Assembly: GCA_037179385.1 (NCBI GenBank)
Contig: CM074195.1
Span: forward strand, 24,889,436-24,953,435
From: Holothuria scabra
Lineage: Eukaryota > Echinodermata > Holothuroidea > Aspidochirotida > Holothuriidae
Direction of reading: 5' to 3'
Length of the DNA: 64,000 nucleotides
Shown: positions 34,201 through 46,233 of the stretch, piece after piece
Position numbering within the stretch: the first letter of the stretch is position 1
Layout: every line of letters starts with the position of its first letter
Program-made: the position numbers and the translations under genes
The notes under the pieces: model-generated
The model's database searches: none
Seen by the model: the letters and a program-made list of their open reading frames with translations, nothing else
Told to the model about the DNA's origin: nothing

Positions 34201-34690
34201 AACCAGTACTCGCACCAAAACTTTATTTTAAAATTTACCTTTCCTCTTTATCATGACAAGATCTTTCAAAGTAAAAACACTGTTATACCATTCTGTGTAT
34301 TGAACACTTACTCTGCCATCCAGTGTCCTGCTCAATGTTCCATGCTGTATTGCAAAAAGAGGTAGAAATTCTCACAAGAAAAGGGAAAATGTCTCGCGCT
34401 TCTCGCTCATGGGCAGGCTGCAGATATGGCATGTAATTCTCGCAAACCGTGGTTACCCCATGGTGTCACTACTGATTATATGACCGTTCGCTGGTGCCTC
34501 TCACTAATATCAGACTCCCTGGTTAGCCCCACCTGTCGTTCGCTAAAATCCCCCCCCCCCCCCTCCGATACCCGATACAGATCGCCGCCCTTGTTTTCGT
34601 ATGAGTGGAAGCTCTCAATAGAGAAAATTTCGACAAGCTTTTAGAGGCCTAGCTTAATTTGTTGATTCAGTGTGTAAGTCATCAATAGGT
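31288..34690. repeat. Left part of duplication unit C
   Basis: Starts TCGGAAAACCTTCACTT and an (A/G)TTGGATTCTTCAACTG stretch, paired with 49760 (unit D) and 63165 (next unit). 31290-33180 matches 49760-51600. 33410-34690 matches 11440-11796 plus 16347-17620 in unit B. That second part is missing from unit D, which jumps from the 33.17-kb equivalent to the 37.05-kb equivalent near 51625. A 138-codon minus-strand frame (32835-33251) is interrupted in unit D, so it is not called a gene. Confidence 0.65.
31729..31905 (-). mobile_element. SINE copy, head truncated
   Basis: Tail and body of the tRNA-derived family: GTTAGTCAGATGGAGTTTTA, CAATTGGTTCAAGTACAGCC, TTATGCTGAGCACCAAGCAC, and ending at CGATTTGACCCAG. 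Unit D has a shortened version at 50193-50320, so the insertion predates C/D separation. Confidence 0.7.
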
Positions 34691-34940
34691 AGCTAGAGCT
34701 TTACGGCCCAGTTTCTAAGCACTTGGTTCAAGTCGAGATGGTCACGGTTTTTCCTAGTTGTGGCACACTGGCTTGTTTCCCCTACTCCATTGATTATGCT
34801 TAGCACCGAGCACAATGGCCGTAGGCTCCATTTTTAAAGTCTTCGGATAATGGCAAACATGTGTTTAAGACAATGAGGGAAGTGACTATAACAAACTGCC
34901 AAAGAGGGATCGAACCTCTAGACCATGGATGTTGCAGCTT
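34691..34940 (-). mobile_element. tRNA-derived SINE (paralogue of the 17621 copy)
   Basis: Same insertion and orientation as 17621-17890 in unit B. The minus-strand head contains CTAGAGGTTCGATCCCTCTT, which keeps a good B box (GGTTCGATCC). A hAT-like element is inserted just 15 bases beyond its head. Confidence 0.75.
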
Positions 34941-34955
34941 GAAAAGGCGGGGCCC

Positions 34956-36566
34956 CAGTGGCGTGGCCTGGGGGGCCTAGCCCCCCAGATTTTCTCCAGC
35001 CCCCCCCCCCGATTTTTTGCGTCCTGATAAAGTAATTGAAAAAAATAAAATGTTTGAACGGAAATAAACTTTGGAGTATTTCCTTCAAAACAGTAAATAA
35101 ATAAAATTTGAAAAAATCAAAAAAAAAAAAAAAACATGGATGAATGTGTGTAAAACACATTTTGTGTGCATGTATGAAATCAAGTAATAACTTCAAAATG
35201 CCTACTTTCACTAAATTAGTTACCGTTTGTGATCTGCACTGTCGTTTATTGCATTTTACTTCGAAGATGAGACAAAAGTCTCGATGACCAACTTTAATGT
35301 GACTTTGTTAGGTTAAGACCCTTTCTGCCTTTCGGATGGCTGATTGATTTACTAAAAATAAGGCAATCGTACACTGGAGACCACTCTTACACGACCATTC
35401 CTATACTTTATCATACACAAAATATGCCGTAAGCAGGTAAGGGTAAGGTACTGCCTTCGGATGATTTTTCCCTTGCATCCTTAACAAGTAGGCCTATGTC
35501 GTGCCTCACTCATGCCCATGACAAGTGCCACTGTAGGACGATTTTTTTCAACAAGTCCTCTTTTTTCTATTTGGCACTGGCGTCCGGGGGATTTGTAAAA
35601 TGTCTACAAGGTCCGGATTTCATGTGTTTCCAACATGATCCATACTTCCACTTTGCGGTTCGATTATGTTGAGAGATTTATTCGTAGTATTTTAATTTTG
35701 ACTACGAAATGTACCGATGAACAAATACTGCATCATTTTGCACATCGTTCTTTGGCAGTATGTATGTCTCTTGTAAAATCTCTACAAAAACAAAAAATAT
35801 TTGGATATTTTTCATGCTCTCCAAAAAGGGAAAGTCCTTAAACTTAGGCCTATAATCAGTTCAAAGTTTGCCAAACATAGCACCATTTTGCATCCGAGTC
35901 TAGGAAATCTAACGCAAAGAAAGTTTCTCAGAGGGGGACAAAACTACTTTTGGTTTTCCTGTTAAAGGGTAAGGTACCGTCTTAGGTAAGCTGAAATCCA
36001 TTCAAATATTGCGGCATTTGCGGCTGGGTACATCCAGTTAAAAACACGTGGGAAGTGCCGTTTCTGGTCATCTGGAGGGGGTTTAAAGCCCAAAATTTTC
36101 TTGTACGCTCCGCGCCAACTGATGGTGACGCTCCGCTTAGATTCAAATATTGCCGCATTTGCGATCTACGTCCTTCTGAAGTTTTCAATTTTTCTCGAGG
36201 GAAAAGGAGATACCGGTTCCCTTTAGTCTCATCCCCCCAGGCCACAGATCAGAAGGGCCCACTTTGGGGGTCCCTAAAAAGTGTATGTATTACCATTTTT
36301 CATAGACTGATTTTTTATTCTCATTATTTGAGAAGTCGCAGACATGAGATTCGTATTTCAAGGCTGGGTACATCCAGCTTAAAACACATGGGAAGTGCCG
36401 TTTCCGGCCATCTGGAGGGGTTTTAAAGTCCAAAATTTTGTTGTACTCTCCGCGCCAACTGATGGTGGCGCTCCGCTTAGATAGTCTTGCCGGAGATACC
36501 GGAGATACCAGGCCCCCCACTTGTTACCTTGGCCCCCAAAAAAATCCCATCCTGGCTACGCCACTG
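34956..36566. mobile_element. 1.6-kb hAT-like element (CAGTGGCGT ends, 8-bp duplication)
   Basis: The ends are CAGTGGCGTGGCCTGG and CCTGGCTACGCCACTG. 8-bp flanks CGGGGCCC (34948-34955) and CGGGGCGC (36567-36574) correspond to one CGGGACGC in the uninterrupted unit B (17900-17907). It contains a direct duplication of a segment with the words GGCTGGGTACATCCAG and CATCTGGAGGGG (about 36024-36145 and 36361-36485). The open frames are short and no hAT dimerisation or catalytic region is recognisable, so it is non-autonomous. Confidence 0.82.
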
Positions 36567-36574
36567 CGGGGCGC

Positions 36575-37875
36575 CCTATTTTCTGGGGGTGCACAGGGCA
36601 TCTTAAACTCCTTGTTTTGTACCTCGAAATGATAATGGTTTTTAAATGCATTTCAGACAAAGTTTGATGACAGACTTGAAAAAAAATAGTGACAATAGGC
36701 ACGACACCTCTGGGAATAAAAGTTATCTAAGGAGAGACCCACAATTCAGTGGTTGACGCGGGTACGAAAAATTTGAACATCCCTCTGACAGCCGGGAATG
36801 GCATTTGTAAGTATAATCTGTTCAATCTTCCCTTTGAGATTTCCTTTGCAAAATTTTTTTAATTCAATGACAAATGAGTAATTTGCAAAATGATCGAGAA
36901 ATTACCATATGTAATGTTATACTAACATTTTTCGGGTTAAACTTTGGACACCACCATACACAGGAGAGACGCCGTGGTCAAGAATACTTGAGGTGGTCAA
37001 TTGTCAGATGTCTACCATGTACTATGCCGTTACTAGACTTTTCTCCGGGCAGTCAGAAGGAGATGCAAGCACCAAAATTTTTCTTGTTTTTTTTTTAAGT
37101 GTGTACAGCATTCCATCAGGAACGTAATTTGCCATGCACGAATCGCGAAGAAACTGCTGCCTTTTTAAACAAATATTTGAAAATATAGAGTTTGTATTGC
37201 TGAAGATTTTAAACTCTGGATTTTCTGAGAGGAAATTTGAAAAGGTTTGGGGATTATTGAATTATTTCAAATTCCCAGAAACAAATCTTAGATTGTACGG
37301 CGACTGTGGATCTTTGATTTTAAATAAAATTAATTATCTGAGGTATGTGGAATGAAGCGCTCCTATGACATTTACAAAGTTTCAGAAAGGTCTTTGCCTT
37401 TTTAGAATTTTTTTTTTAATACAGAGCGTGTACTGGATGAAATTCGGAATTCTATGGAAGAAAATTTGGGAAAACTGCGTTTTAGATGATCGGTGTCACT
37501 TAATGATCTGGTATCACTTATAGGATTGGGACTTCGAATGATGGCCGGGTCATACCAAAGACTTTGAAAACGGAACCTACTGCCATTGCAATCATATTAC
37601 CCGAAACACTTTGCCCGAAATGAAAAAATATTCAGACTTAGTTGCAAAGAGGGATGCTTTCAATTTTGCAAGATGTGAGCTAGGGTATAACGAGAGGGTT
37701 TTAATACAGGGGCGTCCCCTCTAAATCACATGTATAACCAAGTAAACAAATTTCCTTACTAAAGCCCCGCCTGCACAATGACACATTTGTTCAAAACCTT
37801 TTCATACATTTGTTGGTTATTGTTCACGGACAAATGTATGATCGTGCCGACGGGACTTAAGTATGTATGGAATTG
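36575..37875. other. Unit C flank upstream of gene C, no gene
   Basis: Non-coding, paired with 17908-19440 (unit B) and, from about 37050, with 51625-52940 (unit D). A truncated SINE (GGGTCATACCAAAGACTTTG to CCTACTGCCATTG, about 37540-37593, plus orientation) is the remnant of the copy that is longer at 52134 in unit D. Confidence 0.6.
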
Positions 37876-37960
37876 CGCCATCTGCCCTAATGCTGCATTA
37901 GTTGCGAGAATTCGGAATTTTGCTGGAAGGAAAACGACGTCGCAAAGCAGTTTAATTTGG
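37876..37960 (+). other. Probable 5' exon of gene C
   Basis: Paralogue of the exons at 4871, 19562 and 53033: CGCCATCT at 37876, the stretch GGAAGGAAAACGACGTCGCA, and a donor GTAAGT at 37961. It differs in two ways that remove coding potential. No in-frame ATG remains, and an extra G precedes the donor and shifts the frame. It is therefore best read as 5' UTR. The intron is 37961-41811, much longer than in the other copies. Confidence 0.6.
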
Positions 37961-38814
37961 GTAAGTTCACTCTTTTTTTCCCTAGATTTTACATTAAATC
38001 GAGTGGATCTTAAACTTAGGTTTGTGATCTATATATGGGGTCTTTTTGAAGTCATGTGAAAGGATTGACAGAGGGTTATATAAATAAACATTTTAATAAC
38101 AATGTGTAGCCTATGTGTGTAAATCCCTGATGGCATAGATGAAATATTTATGTCATTCTACCTCTATAGTAATCTATCCTACCCAGTAGAATGACAGGGT
38201 TTCTTATATTGAATCTTGTTCGGGTTACAATGATAGTTTTCCCCACATCATCTTTCTGCTTGCATAGTTTGCCAGTAGGTGGCTTTGCCGTATACAACAG
38301 CTCAGTTTTGTAAGACAGTAACTAGCTTACATCATCTGTTTTTGTCAATTTTTGTGTCAAGTCTCCATAGTATAGATGGGACTAATGCATTGACGAAAAT
38401 TTTCCATAGTTCCAATCCAACTACGTATTAAATAATTAAAGGGCAAGCACAGTCATCCCAAATTAAAGTAGTGTAGTAGACTGTCCAGTTTCATGATTGG
38501 CTGTTGGGAGTCATGTGAAAATGTGTTTTCTCGTCAGATGTGAAATTTACTAGGAATAACTTAATTAAATAATAAATAATTTACCTTGACCATGCAGTAG
38601 TAAAGTCATAAAATGTAATGAAAGATACTTTGAAGAGAAATAAGAGGAAAATTGTGTTAATTAGCTTGTTCTTCAAAATAAGTTTCAGTGGACTGCTCTT
38701 TACCTTTAACCCAATATATGGTTACCCCCTCTTAGCCGTATGCTCCTGTGTATAGAAACATCATTCACACCCTATAGTGACACGTTAATACACAACACCT
38801 ACACAGTAATTAGC

Positions 38815-41390
38815 TATAATCGCCGCCAAAAGTAAATGAAACGAAACCGTTTCCCTCGTTAAAATGTTGTGATACACAGGACATGTCAGTTTTTCCAACC
38901 AAAATGAAGTGGGGGAAAGTGGGGGAACGGCTGCCATGTGAGATAGATTAAAAGCAAATAATGTAATATATATGGCGGGATTTTGTTTCGTTTTGGAGGT
39001 GTTTGTGGAAATATGTATATTGGTATCGTTACGTGTCTATGGGATGGGCTTAAAAAGGACGAAATGTTAATAAGTAGGCATACACGAAATTATGTTTATT
39101 GTGGTTAAGCGCCTGGGTGGGGGTGATAAAGCGTGGATAAGGCAGCTGGAATGATAATTTCGAATAAAATGTACGGTGTGAGATAGAAACCTTGAAATAC
39201 AACATTATTTTCTCAAATATTCATTGTGACCTAAGACCTGTTTAGGAAGTTTTATTTTTCGGGGAGGGGGTTCCTGGAATAGAAAATTTAAGTTTTCCAT
39301 TGATCTTCTGGAATATTTTTACATATTCATTGCCCTATAAACCATTTTAACAGCTTATAAAATGTTGTTCAGGGTAGTGGCGCTGTTTTACATCCTTACA
39401 AGACACTACAATATTGGTTTTCCAGTAATGGTTTACCATACCAAAATTTCGGTGTACAAGCCAAATTTGAACTAGTTGCTGTTAAAACATTCAAAATGTT
39501 ATTCGGTACGTCTAAGACTCGTGGAGCATTGTGAAATGTTATATGTGAGCTATTACACGGATAACATGCAATATTTCTCCCTTTAATACCAATGGTTAAA
39601 ACGATAAAGCAACTTTAACCGCTTGTAAAGACTAGTAATGATTCCTAACCTTTCCTCTGCATAAAGATGGTTTGCCATATATGCGAATCACGCTATTAAT
39701 ACGGCAAAGCTAAAGGTAAAAACTGCCCTTGCTTGTTATATCATTAATTTATATAGTGAAATGTAAGAGTTATTAAGGAACATGAGAGTTACTACTTGCT
39801 TCTTGCGATTGTTTTAACTTTTTAATTAAAAAAAAAAAGTGAAAATCAACAGCGGCGTAGCGATGCAATATCTCCTCCAATGCTGCAATTTGGTTCTTAC
39901 ATCAAAAGTCTTTTCAACACACAGTAACGAAATATCTTGTTATGAGATATCCTATTAGTACAAAACTGTCTTCTTGATACAAAACAGCCTCCCCATGCCT
40001 TACCCTCTTTCCTACCTCCCACCAGTCTCCCGCTCCTCTCAAACGAAGGCTTCGCGTATACTAAACATAGCAATGCCCCATATGTGTACAGATCTTCCGA
40101 AAGTAGAAATATATATGGGTATCGTTATGTGTCTTTGCGATGGACTTGAAAAGAACGAAATGCTCATAAGTAGGCTTAGGCTTACACGAAATAATGTTAA
40201 TTACGGTAAAGCGCCTCCGTGGGGGAAGTAGAGCGTGGGTAAGGCAGCTGGAATGATAAATTCGAATAAAATGCACGGTGTGAGATAGAAACCTCAAAAT
40301 ACAGCATTATTTTCTCAAAGATTTATTGTGACCACAGACCTGTTTAGAAATATTTTATTTTTCACAAGGTGGGGGGGGGGGGGGGGACTGCAACGAATTT
40401 CATATGCATTGTCCTATAAGCCATTCTACCCGCTTGTAAAATATTGTTCAGGGTAGGGGCGCTATTTTACATCCTAGCGATACACTACAATATTGGTTTA
40501 CCACTGTAATGGTTTACCATACCAAAATTTCGGTTTACAAGCCGAATTAGAACTAATTGCTGTAAAAATATTCATAATATTGTACGTCTGAGACTCGTGG
40601 ATTAATGTGGAATGTTATACGTGGGCTATTACACGGTTAACATGCAAAATTCTTCCTTAAATACCAATGGTTAACACGGTAGAACAATTTTAACCTCTTG
40701 AAAAGACTTGTAATGATTTGTAACCTTTCCTCTGGATAAAGATGGTTTACTCTAATTGCGAATCACGCTTTTGATACGGTAAAGGTAAACGAAAAGGTAA
40801 AAACTGCCCTTGCTTGTTATATCATTAATTTATATAGTGAAACATAAGAGTTATTTCTTGCTTCTTGCTATTGCTTTAACTATTTCATAAAAAAAGTAAA
40901 AATAAACAGCCGCGTAGCGATGCAATATCTTCCTCCAATGCTGCAATTTGGTTTTTAAATGAAAAGTCTTTTCAGCACACAGTAACGAATTATCTAGTCA
41001 TGAGATATTCGTTTAGTACAAAACTTCATGATACAAATCAGCCTCCCCATGCCGCACCCCTTTCCTATTTCCCGCCAGTTCCCTGCTCCTCTCTATGCAT
41101 TTTTACAAATATGGCAAAATATAGCAGTCAATAATTATTTCTCAAACGAAATTTTCGCGTATACTAAACATAGCGATGTTCCAAATCTAGCTGTACAGGT
41201 CTTCCGACAATCGCCGCCAAAAGTAAACTAAACAAACCCCTTTCGCCCGTTTCGATGTTGTTATACTCAGGACTGATCAGTTTTATTCAACCAACATTGA
41301 AGTGGGGGAAAGGGGGAGAGTGGCTACCATGTGAGATGGGAAAAAAGGCAATGTAACATCTGCTACGGAGGGATTTTGGTTCATTGGTTT
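38815..41390. repeat. Large tandem duplication inside the gene C intron
   Basis: A block from about 39000 to 40085 is repeated at about 40095-41205. A ~180-bp segment beginning CGCCGCCAAAAGTAAA flanks the pair (38821 and 41212) and seems to have been lost between the two copies. Shared words include GATAAGGCAGCTGGAATGAT-like sequence and TATATCATTAATTTATATAG. Gene D's intron is continuous across this point (near 53878), so the block is specific to unit C. The second copy carries a 16-G run at 40371. No coding capacity is seen. Confidence 0.75.
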
Positions 41391-41394
41391 CTGT

Positions 41395-41690
41395 AGACTT
41401 GGCCAAGTCTCTCGTGAGTGTTCCGCGGGGAGCTGACAAATTTCTCTTCAAAATCCCCTACTGCAGCTTAGTTCAGCATATCGTATTTTCCTTTTGTCCA
41501 ATACGCCCTCTATTGGTCTATTAATTGTATCGTTTCTCAACGAGAGAAGCGAAACCTTTACCGACCGATAGAGGGCGTATTAGAAAAACAGGCAAATACG
41601 GTATGCTGTACTGTGCTGAAGTCCTGGATTTGTGTAGAGGTGGTGTTGTCAGCTCCCCGAGGAACACGCACGAGTGACTTGGCCAAGTCT
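41395..41690. mobile_element. Foldback (long hairpin) element, about 296 bp
   Basis: Ends AGACTTGGCCAAGTCTCTCG and the complement of CGAGTGACTTGGCCAAGTCT form a stem. It continues through GGGGAGCTGACAA / TTGTCAGCTCCCC and AATACGCCCTCTATTGGTC / GACCGATAGAGGGCGTATT to a short central loop near 41530-41565. It lies in the expanded gene C intron, about 120 bases before the acceptor. There are no clear target duplications. Confidence 0.7.
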
Positions 41691-41817
41691 ATGGATTCTG
41701 CGTCGATTGTAGTTTCAGTTTCCCAGTAAAAAAATGCTATCATTTTGTGTTGCTTCTCCAACAAAGATGAGTTTGATAAATGTTTCTTCTATTCCTGTCA
41801 TTTCCTTTAAGATTTTC

Positions 41818-43188
41818 ATGATTATGCAGATTCAGCCCCTTATATTGTTGTTGTGCCCTTGGCTTGTGTTTGAAATAAGCACTTGTGAAAGATTAGAATT
41901 CCATACTAACATCGAACATGTTAATTGGTTTAAAGAAGGAATAATACTTGAACTGTATTGCACGCAAGATAAAACAAACAAAATCAATATTCATTTAACT
42001 AATCGGTGGATTGTAGAAGGATCACACTTAGTAGATGGAGTAAGCGACGGATATGAATTTCAAAAGAATTCAACAGAGAGCGTTCTTCTTATCAAAGCAT
42101 TGAGCAGGAATGACGATGGAACCTACTACTGCAGTGAAGCTGGACGAAATATAAAAGCTGTTTCGGTGAAAGTTTTGTACAGTCCATCAGATAAGAGTCC
42201 ACAATGTATGTCTAATTACGATTCACCTGTGATATTTGATGATTTACGTCAGGATTTTGTTAATTTCACTTGCATAACTGATGAAGGAAACCCACCTGTT
42301 TCTGCTAAAGCTGACATTTTTCTGTCAAAGACTACTTCTACGAACATTACAGACATTTGCTCCGAAAATATAGAAGTTGTTAGGAGCACTTCTTTCAGCT
42401 GTCACATAAACGAGTCACTAAACAATGCAACGTTTCATTGTAATGTGACACAACAGTTCCCCAACCCATACAGTGGAGGTTACAGTGGTTCTTGTTCTTT
42501 CGGACCATTACATTTTCTTTCCAGTTTCTCAATAACAATTAATGAGGCAATTGTGAACGTAAAGCAAGGACAAAATTTTAATCTGACGTGTACCACTGAC
42601 GTCCGCGAGGTCTTTATAAAGTGGATTGGTATTCCTGAAGATTGGGATTACAAGGTGACAAGAGATGACTATTTCAGTTTTGTGTGGATTGAAAATGTAG
42701 ACCAACAATCGATGCAAGAAACCACCGTTCAGTGTGTTGGTTACTATGGTAACAGGAATGTTACAGATAGTGTAAAATTGAACATTATAAATGTACAATC
42801 AGGCAGGACTATACTAGTTTTTGTAATTCTTGTTGTAGTTGTAACAATTTGTATAATTACGTGTTTATCTGCTGGCGTTTTCATCATCTGTTTTCATTGG
42901 AGAAAAACCGGCAGCAATATACACAAGCAGCGAGTTGACCAAGCCACATACAACACTACAGTGATGGCTCAAAATGAGATAATTGAAGAAAATACAGCTG
43001 AACGGCAAGGATCACAAGAATACGACCACTCAATAGTGACTTCAAACTCACGTGGTAACAATTCAAACACAAAATATTACGAAATACCTTTGCAATCCTC
43101 GGGACTTGATGAGGGTGATAGCGGGTATTTGGTTCCTACTTCATCTCACCCACAACCCCCGATGTACCAATATGTTGACAACCGGTAG
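41818..43188 (+). CDS. Gene C: three-Ig-domain transmembrane receptor with tyrosine tail (456 aa)
   Basis: Intact paralogue of A and D. Signal peptide 1-23. Ig 1 has Cys48-Cys105 with DDGTYYC. The six-cysteine second domain has cysteines 130, 152, 181, 195, 208 and 226. Ig 3 has Cys258, Trp269 and Cys306. The helix is at about 331-359, then a basic stop-transfer HWRK. The tail has Y378, Y402 (EYDHSIV), Y420/Y421 (TKYYEI, ITSM-like), Y437 (SGYLVP) and Y450 (PMYQYV). The first ATG after the acceptor AG (41810-41811) is 41818. An upstream in-frame ATG at 41734 lies in the intron by comparison with the other copies, so it is not used. The closest relative in the window is gene D: Ig 3 and tail are nearly identical, Ig 1 much less so. 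Function as for gene A, inferred. Confidence 0.9.
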   Translation: MIMQIQPLILLLCPWLVFEISTCERLEFHTNIEHVNWFKEGIILELYCTQDKTNKINIHLTNRWIVEGSHLVDGVSDGYEFQKNSTESVLLIKALSRNDDGTYYCSEAGRNIKAVSVKVLYSPSDKSPQCMSNYDSPVIFDDLRQDFVNFTCITDEGNPPVSAKADIFLSKTTSTNITDICSENIEVVRSTSFSCHINESLNNATFHCNVTQQFPNPYSGGYSGSCSFGPLHFLSSFSITINEAIVNVKQGQNFNLTCTTDVREVFIKWIGIPEDWDYKVTRDDYFSFVWIENVDQQSMQETTVQCVGYYGNRNVTDSVKLNIINVQSGRTILVFVILVVVVTICIITCLSAGVFIICFHWRKTGSNIHKQRVDQATYNTTVMAQNEIIEENTAERQGSQEYDHSIVTSNSRGNNSNTKYYEIPLQSSGLDEGDSGYLVPTSSHPQPPMYQYVDNR

Positions 43189-45310
43189 ACCGACTTCATC
43201 TTTTGTTCACATAACGGATAAAAAGAGATAAGTTACAAACACGGTTGTTTTCTACCCAACAATAATTATGGCGAAGAAAAGAAAATATTTAATTACAACC
43301 GAATTTTCAGGGTCATCTATTGTGCTGCTTATTGTTTTTTTTTTCTTTTTAAAAGATATCAAAAGTATTTTGTGTGTGTTTCTTCCAAAATCGTCGGTAT
43401 TAAAAATATTCAGAATGGACAAAACTTTGGATAAACTTTTAAAGAGAACAAATGCAGCTGTTTGAATTTATGTTGAACGTAGGCCTAACTGACTTGCATT
43501 GCCTGCAAAACTACTTCCAGGCCGTGAAGTGCATTGATATTGGTGGATCGTTCTAAATCTTCCCTCTCCCAAAACTTCAACCCCGGAACACCTTTATTCA
43601 TGAAGTCTCCCTTCTTAGCAAAGGAAATTAAACTTGAGGTTCACTGTTCGCGAGACACAACAATTGTACTGGCGTTTGGTCTTTTCCAAGTTCCGGAGTT
43701 CAGATACGAGGTTCAAGGGAATATTATTTTGCAGTTTTACCAATAATACAAGTAATAGTCTTTCATGTGAAGGGAATATCGACAAACAGGTTAACGTAAT
43801 ACAAAACATACTTCTAAAGAAGTGGTGGAAAATGGTCATATCTGATTTTCATCCTTGTTCTGGAGCAATGTATTTCCTCTAGATCATTTTCACCACGTAA
43901 CAAATTTAAATTTTCTTTTTTTTTGGGGGGGGGGGGGGGATTTGAATCTGAAGAGAGTCCCAGTTATGAAACATTCCACCATACATTACATCGTGCAAAA
44001 AATTCAACTAAATATTAAACTATTAAACCTCCTCCACTGCGACGTTACCGACCTGGAATTTTTAATCGACTCGTCAATTTAATCGGGATACATGCCACAG
44101 CTCAATAACAGTATTGTGTCAGGCTCCTGCTCTGTTTTGTTTTGGTGTAACTTGGTGGGTGGAACACAATTCGAGGGAACGTGAGATCAAGTCTTATACT
44201 CAGGAAATTGATATAAATATGAGAAAGATATTTTAAAATATCACCCTCAACAAACAGTAAAATCATAGTAGAGGCGTTAAAAGAGATGTATTGAGAGATT
44301 CGTCATACGTACCTGACAGGTTCCTCTTTTTATTGACTTTAAAGGGTCTGTACTCCTTTTGCAGTGTCAAATAGCCCATACCGAGTCTCGTAGACCTTGT
44401 GCCCCATATATGAGGGTATGATTAATTACTCATAGGAACACCTTTAGTAGACCTGTGGGAAATGTCAACGCCCCTACCTTCCTCAAAAAGTCCAAAATAA
44501 ATAAAATCGAAATGAAACTGTTTTTATGAGAGAACAGCTAGCAATGAAAGTGCGTTGTTATTTTCTTCACTGGACTTAGGGATGTATTTTAATCGATGAC
44601 AAAAGTAAAATATGTTCTCATTATATGAAGAAGGGAGGGTTCATATTATCAATCTTCATCAAGTAGGCCTAGCCTGATGAGCGACTGTCCTCAATTGTTA
44701 AATTTTTATACCTGTTAGCTACTCTTGTAGTTTGAAAAGTAATTCAGCCAACTCTAGTTCCAAATTTTTTTCTCATTACAGCTGAATGTGGGTTTGTAAC
44801 TGTACTAAAGGATCCCACAAGTCCCATTAAGCAACTTGTCTTTACTTAGTACATAGATAAGCTTAGTAGCTTGGAACAAAAAACTGATTATTTTACAATA
44901 TGGGACAGCTTTTCAACCTTCTTGAACAAGTGTTTAGTTGTACTTTTTTCTAAAGGGTTTTTAACACTATACCCATATTTCCACGCAAACTTCAAATTAC
45001 AATATTTTCATCCTTGTTTCAATATCCTATCCAAACATAAAAAGAATTTACAACTTGTTAATTAAGTGAAAGGAAATGAAAGTAAAAGGTACTTTGGAAA
45101 GTTTCAACTCGAATTCATGAGAGTCTAACGAATTTCCTTGTAATGATGCAGTCTTTAAAACTCTAAAATTCTGCTGTGTTTCATATATTTAAAATCAATA
45201 GCGAAAAGGAAATATGCATAAGCGTAAGAGGCCCACAAACATTTCTGTCAAAATTTAAGTAATTTTGAAAAACATTTTCAGACACTGGAAATATTGTAAT
45301 AATTAGGTTT
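43189..45310 (+). other. 3' UTR and flank of gene C
   Basis: Pairs with 55360-57670 (unit D). The first ~1.1 kb also pairs with 7288-8540 (gene A). 44480-44540 marks the uninterrupted form of the site holding the 26099 MITE in unit B. Near 44331 is the uninterrupted site of the 56430 MITE in unit D. A 15-G run lies at 43925-43939. No second gene is seen. Confidence 0.65.
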
Positions 45311-46233
45311 CCTTAAATACGATTATTTTTCCTACGGTTATTGCTCCTATCCCCGATACACGAAAACCGCCCAGCTAGGTATAATAGGGACTTTTCAATT
45401 TCAGGAAGGTAGACAAAGTGGACGGAACGCCCAGCTAAAACCTGGACTGCGCTTGAGCAGAAGCGAGCATCACTCCGTCTTGTTGATTTTCAGAACGGTC
45501 GTCGACCGACTTCAATGTTCGGTGTAGAAACAGGACGGTACAGGGATTGCCATAGCAATTTCCCTCGTCCATTACGGAAGTGTTCATGTGAAGTTAATTT
45601 GCAAGCTGGCTGCATGCAAACGTTCGTCATTTTGTGATGTGACATGCATGCAAGCCGCTGACAAAGCTAACGTGACAAACAACAGTGCATGATCTGGTCA
45701 GCCATTTCAACCAATGATTAGGTTTTAAGCCAATGGAAAAAGCTGTCTTGAGGTAGAAACTCACAATTATGTATATCCTGCTTGTTTTCCGTGTGATCTT
45801 CCTGATTTTGGCATTTTGACTACAAATTGGCGATGAGTGTAGATGCAGCGCTGACAAATATTCCAGCTTTCCGCACGTCATTAATTTTTGATGTCATTCT
45901 ACCGCTGCACCGTCGTCTACAAAACCGAAACGCCTTAAATGTTAGGACGGAACGCCGCGTGCGTTAAACTCTCCCTCCTAAATGTTCCACCCAGTGTCGT
46001 AGCTAGGATTTTTCAGGGGGCTAAGGTACGAAATTTCCCCCAAATTTTTCCCGGTCAATGTGTATGTATTTCATATAAAAAATGCAAATTTACAAGTATA
46101 ACAACATTACCATGCCATTTTGTAATATTACCTGCATTTTTAATCTTAAAGTATAACATAGAGCAATTGGAAATAACAGCTCTTAGTATATTATTTTGGT
46201 CAACAATATCTGGTTTATTTGTATATACTAACG

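Noticed and set aside
41734..41817. Upstream ATG extending gene C by 28 codons
   Set aside because: The stretch is intron by comparison with A, B and D. A pyrimidine-rich tract and AG acceptor lie at 41795-41811, after this ATG.
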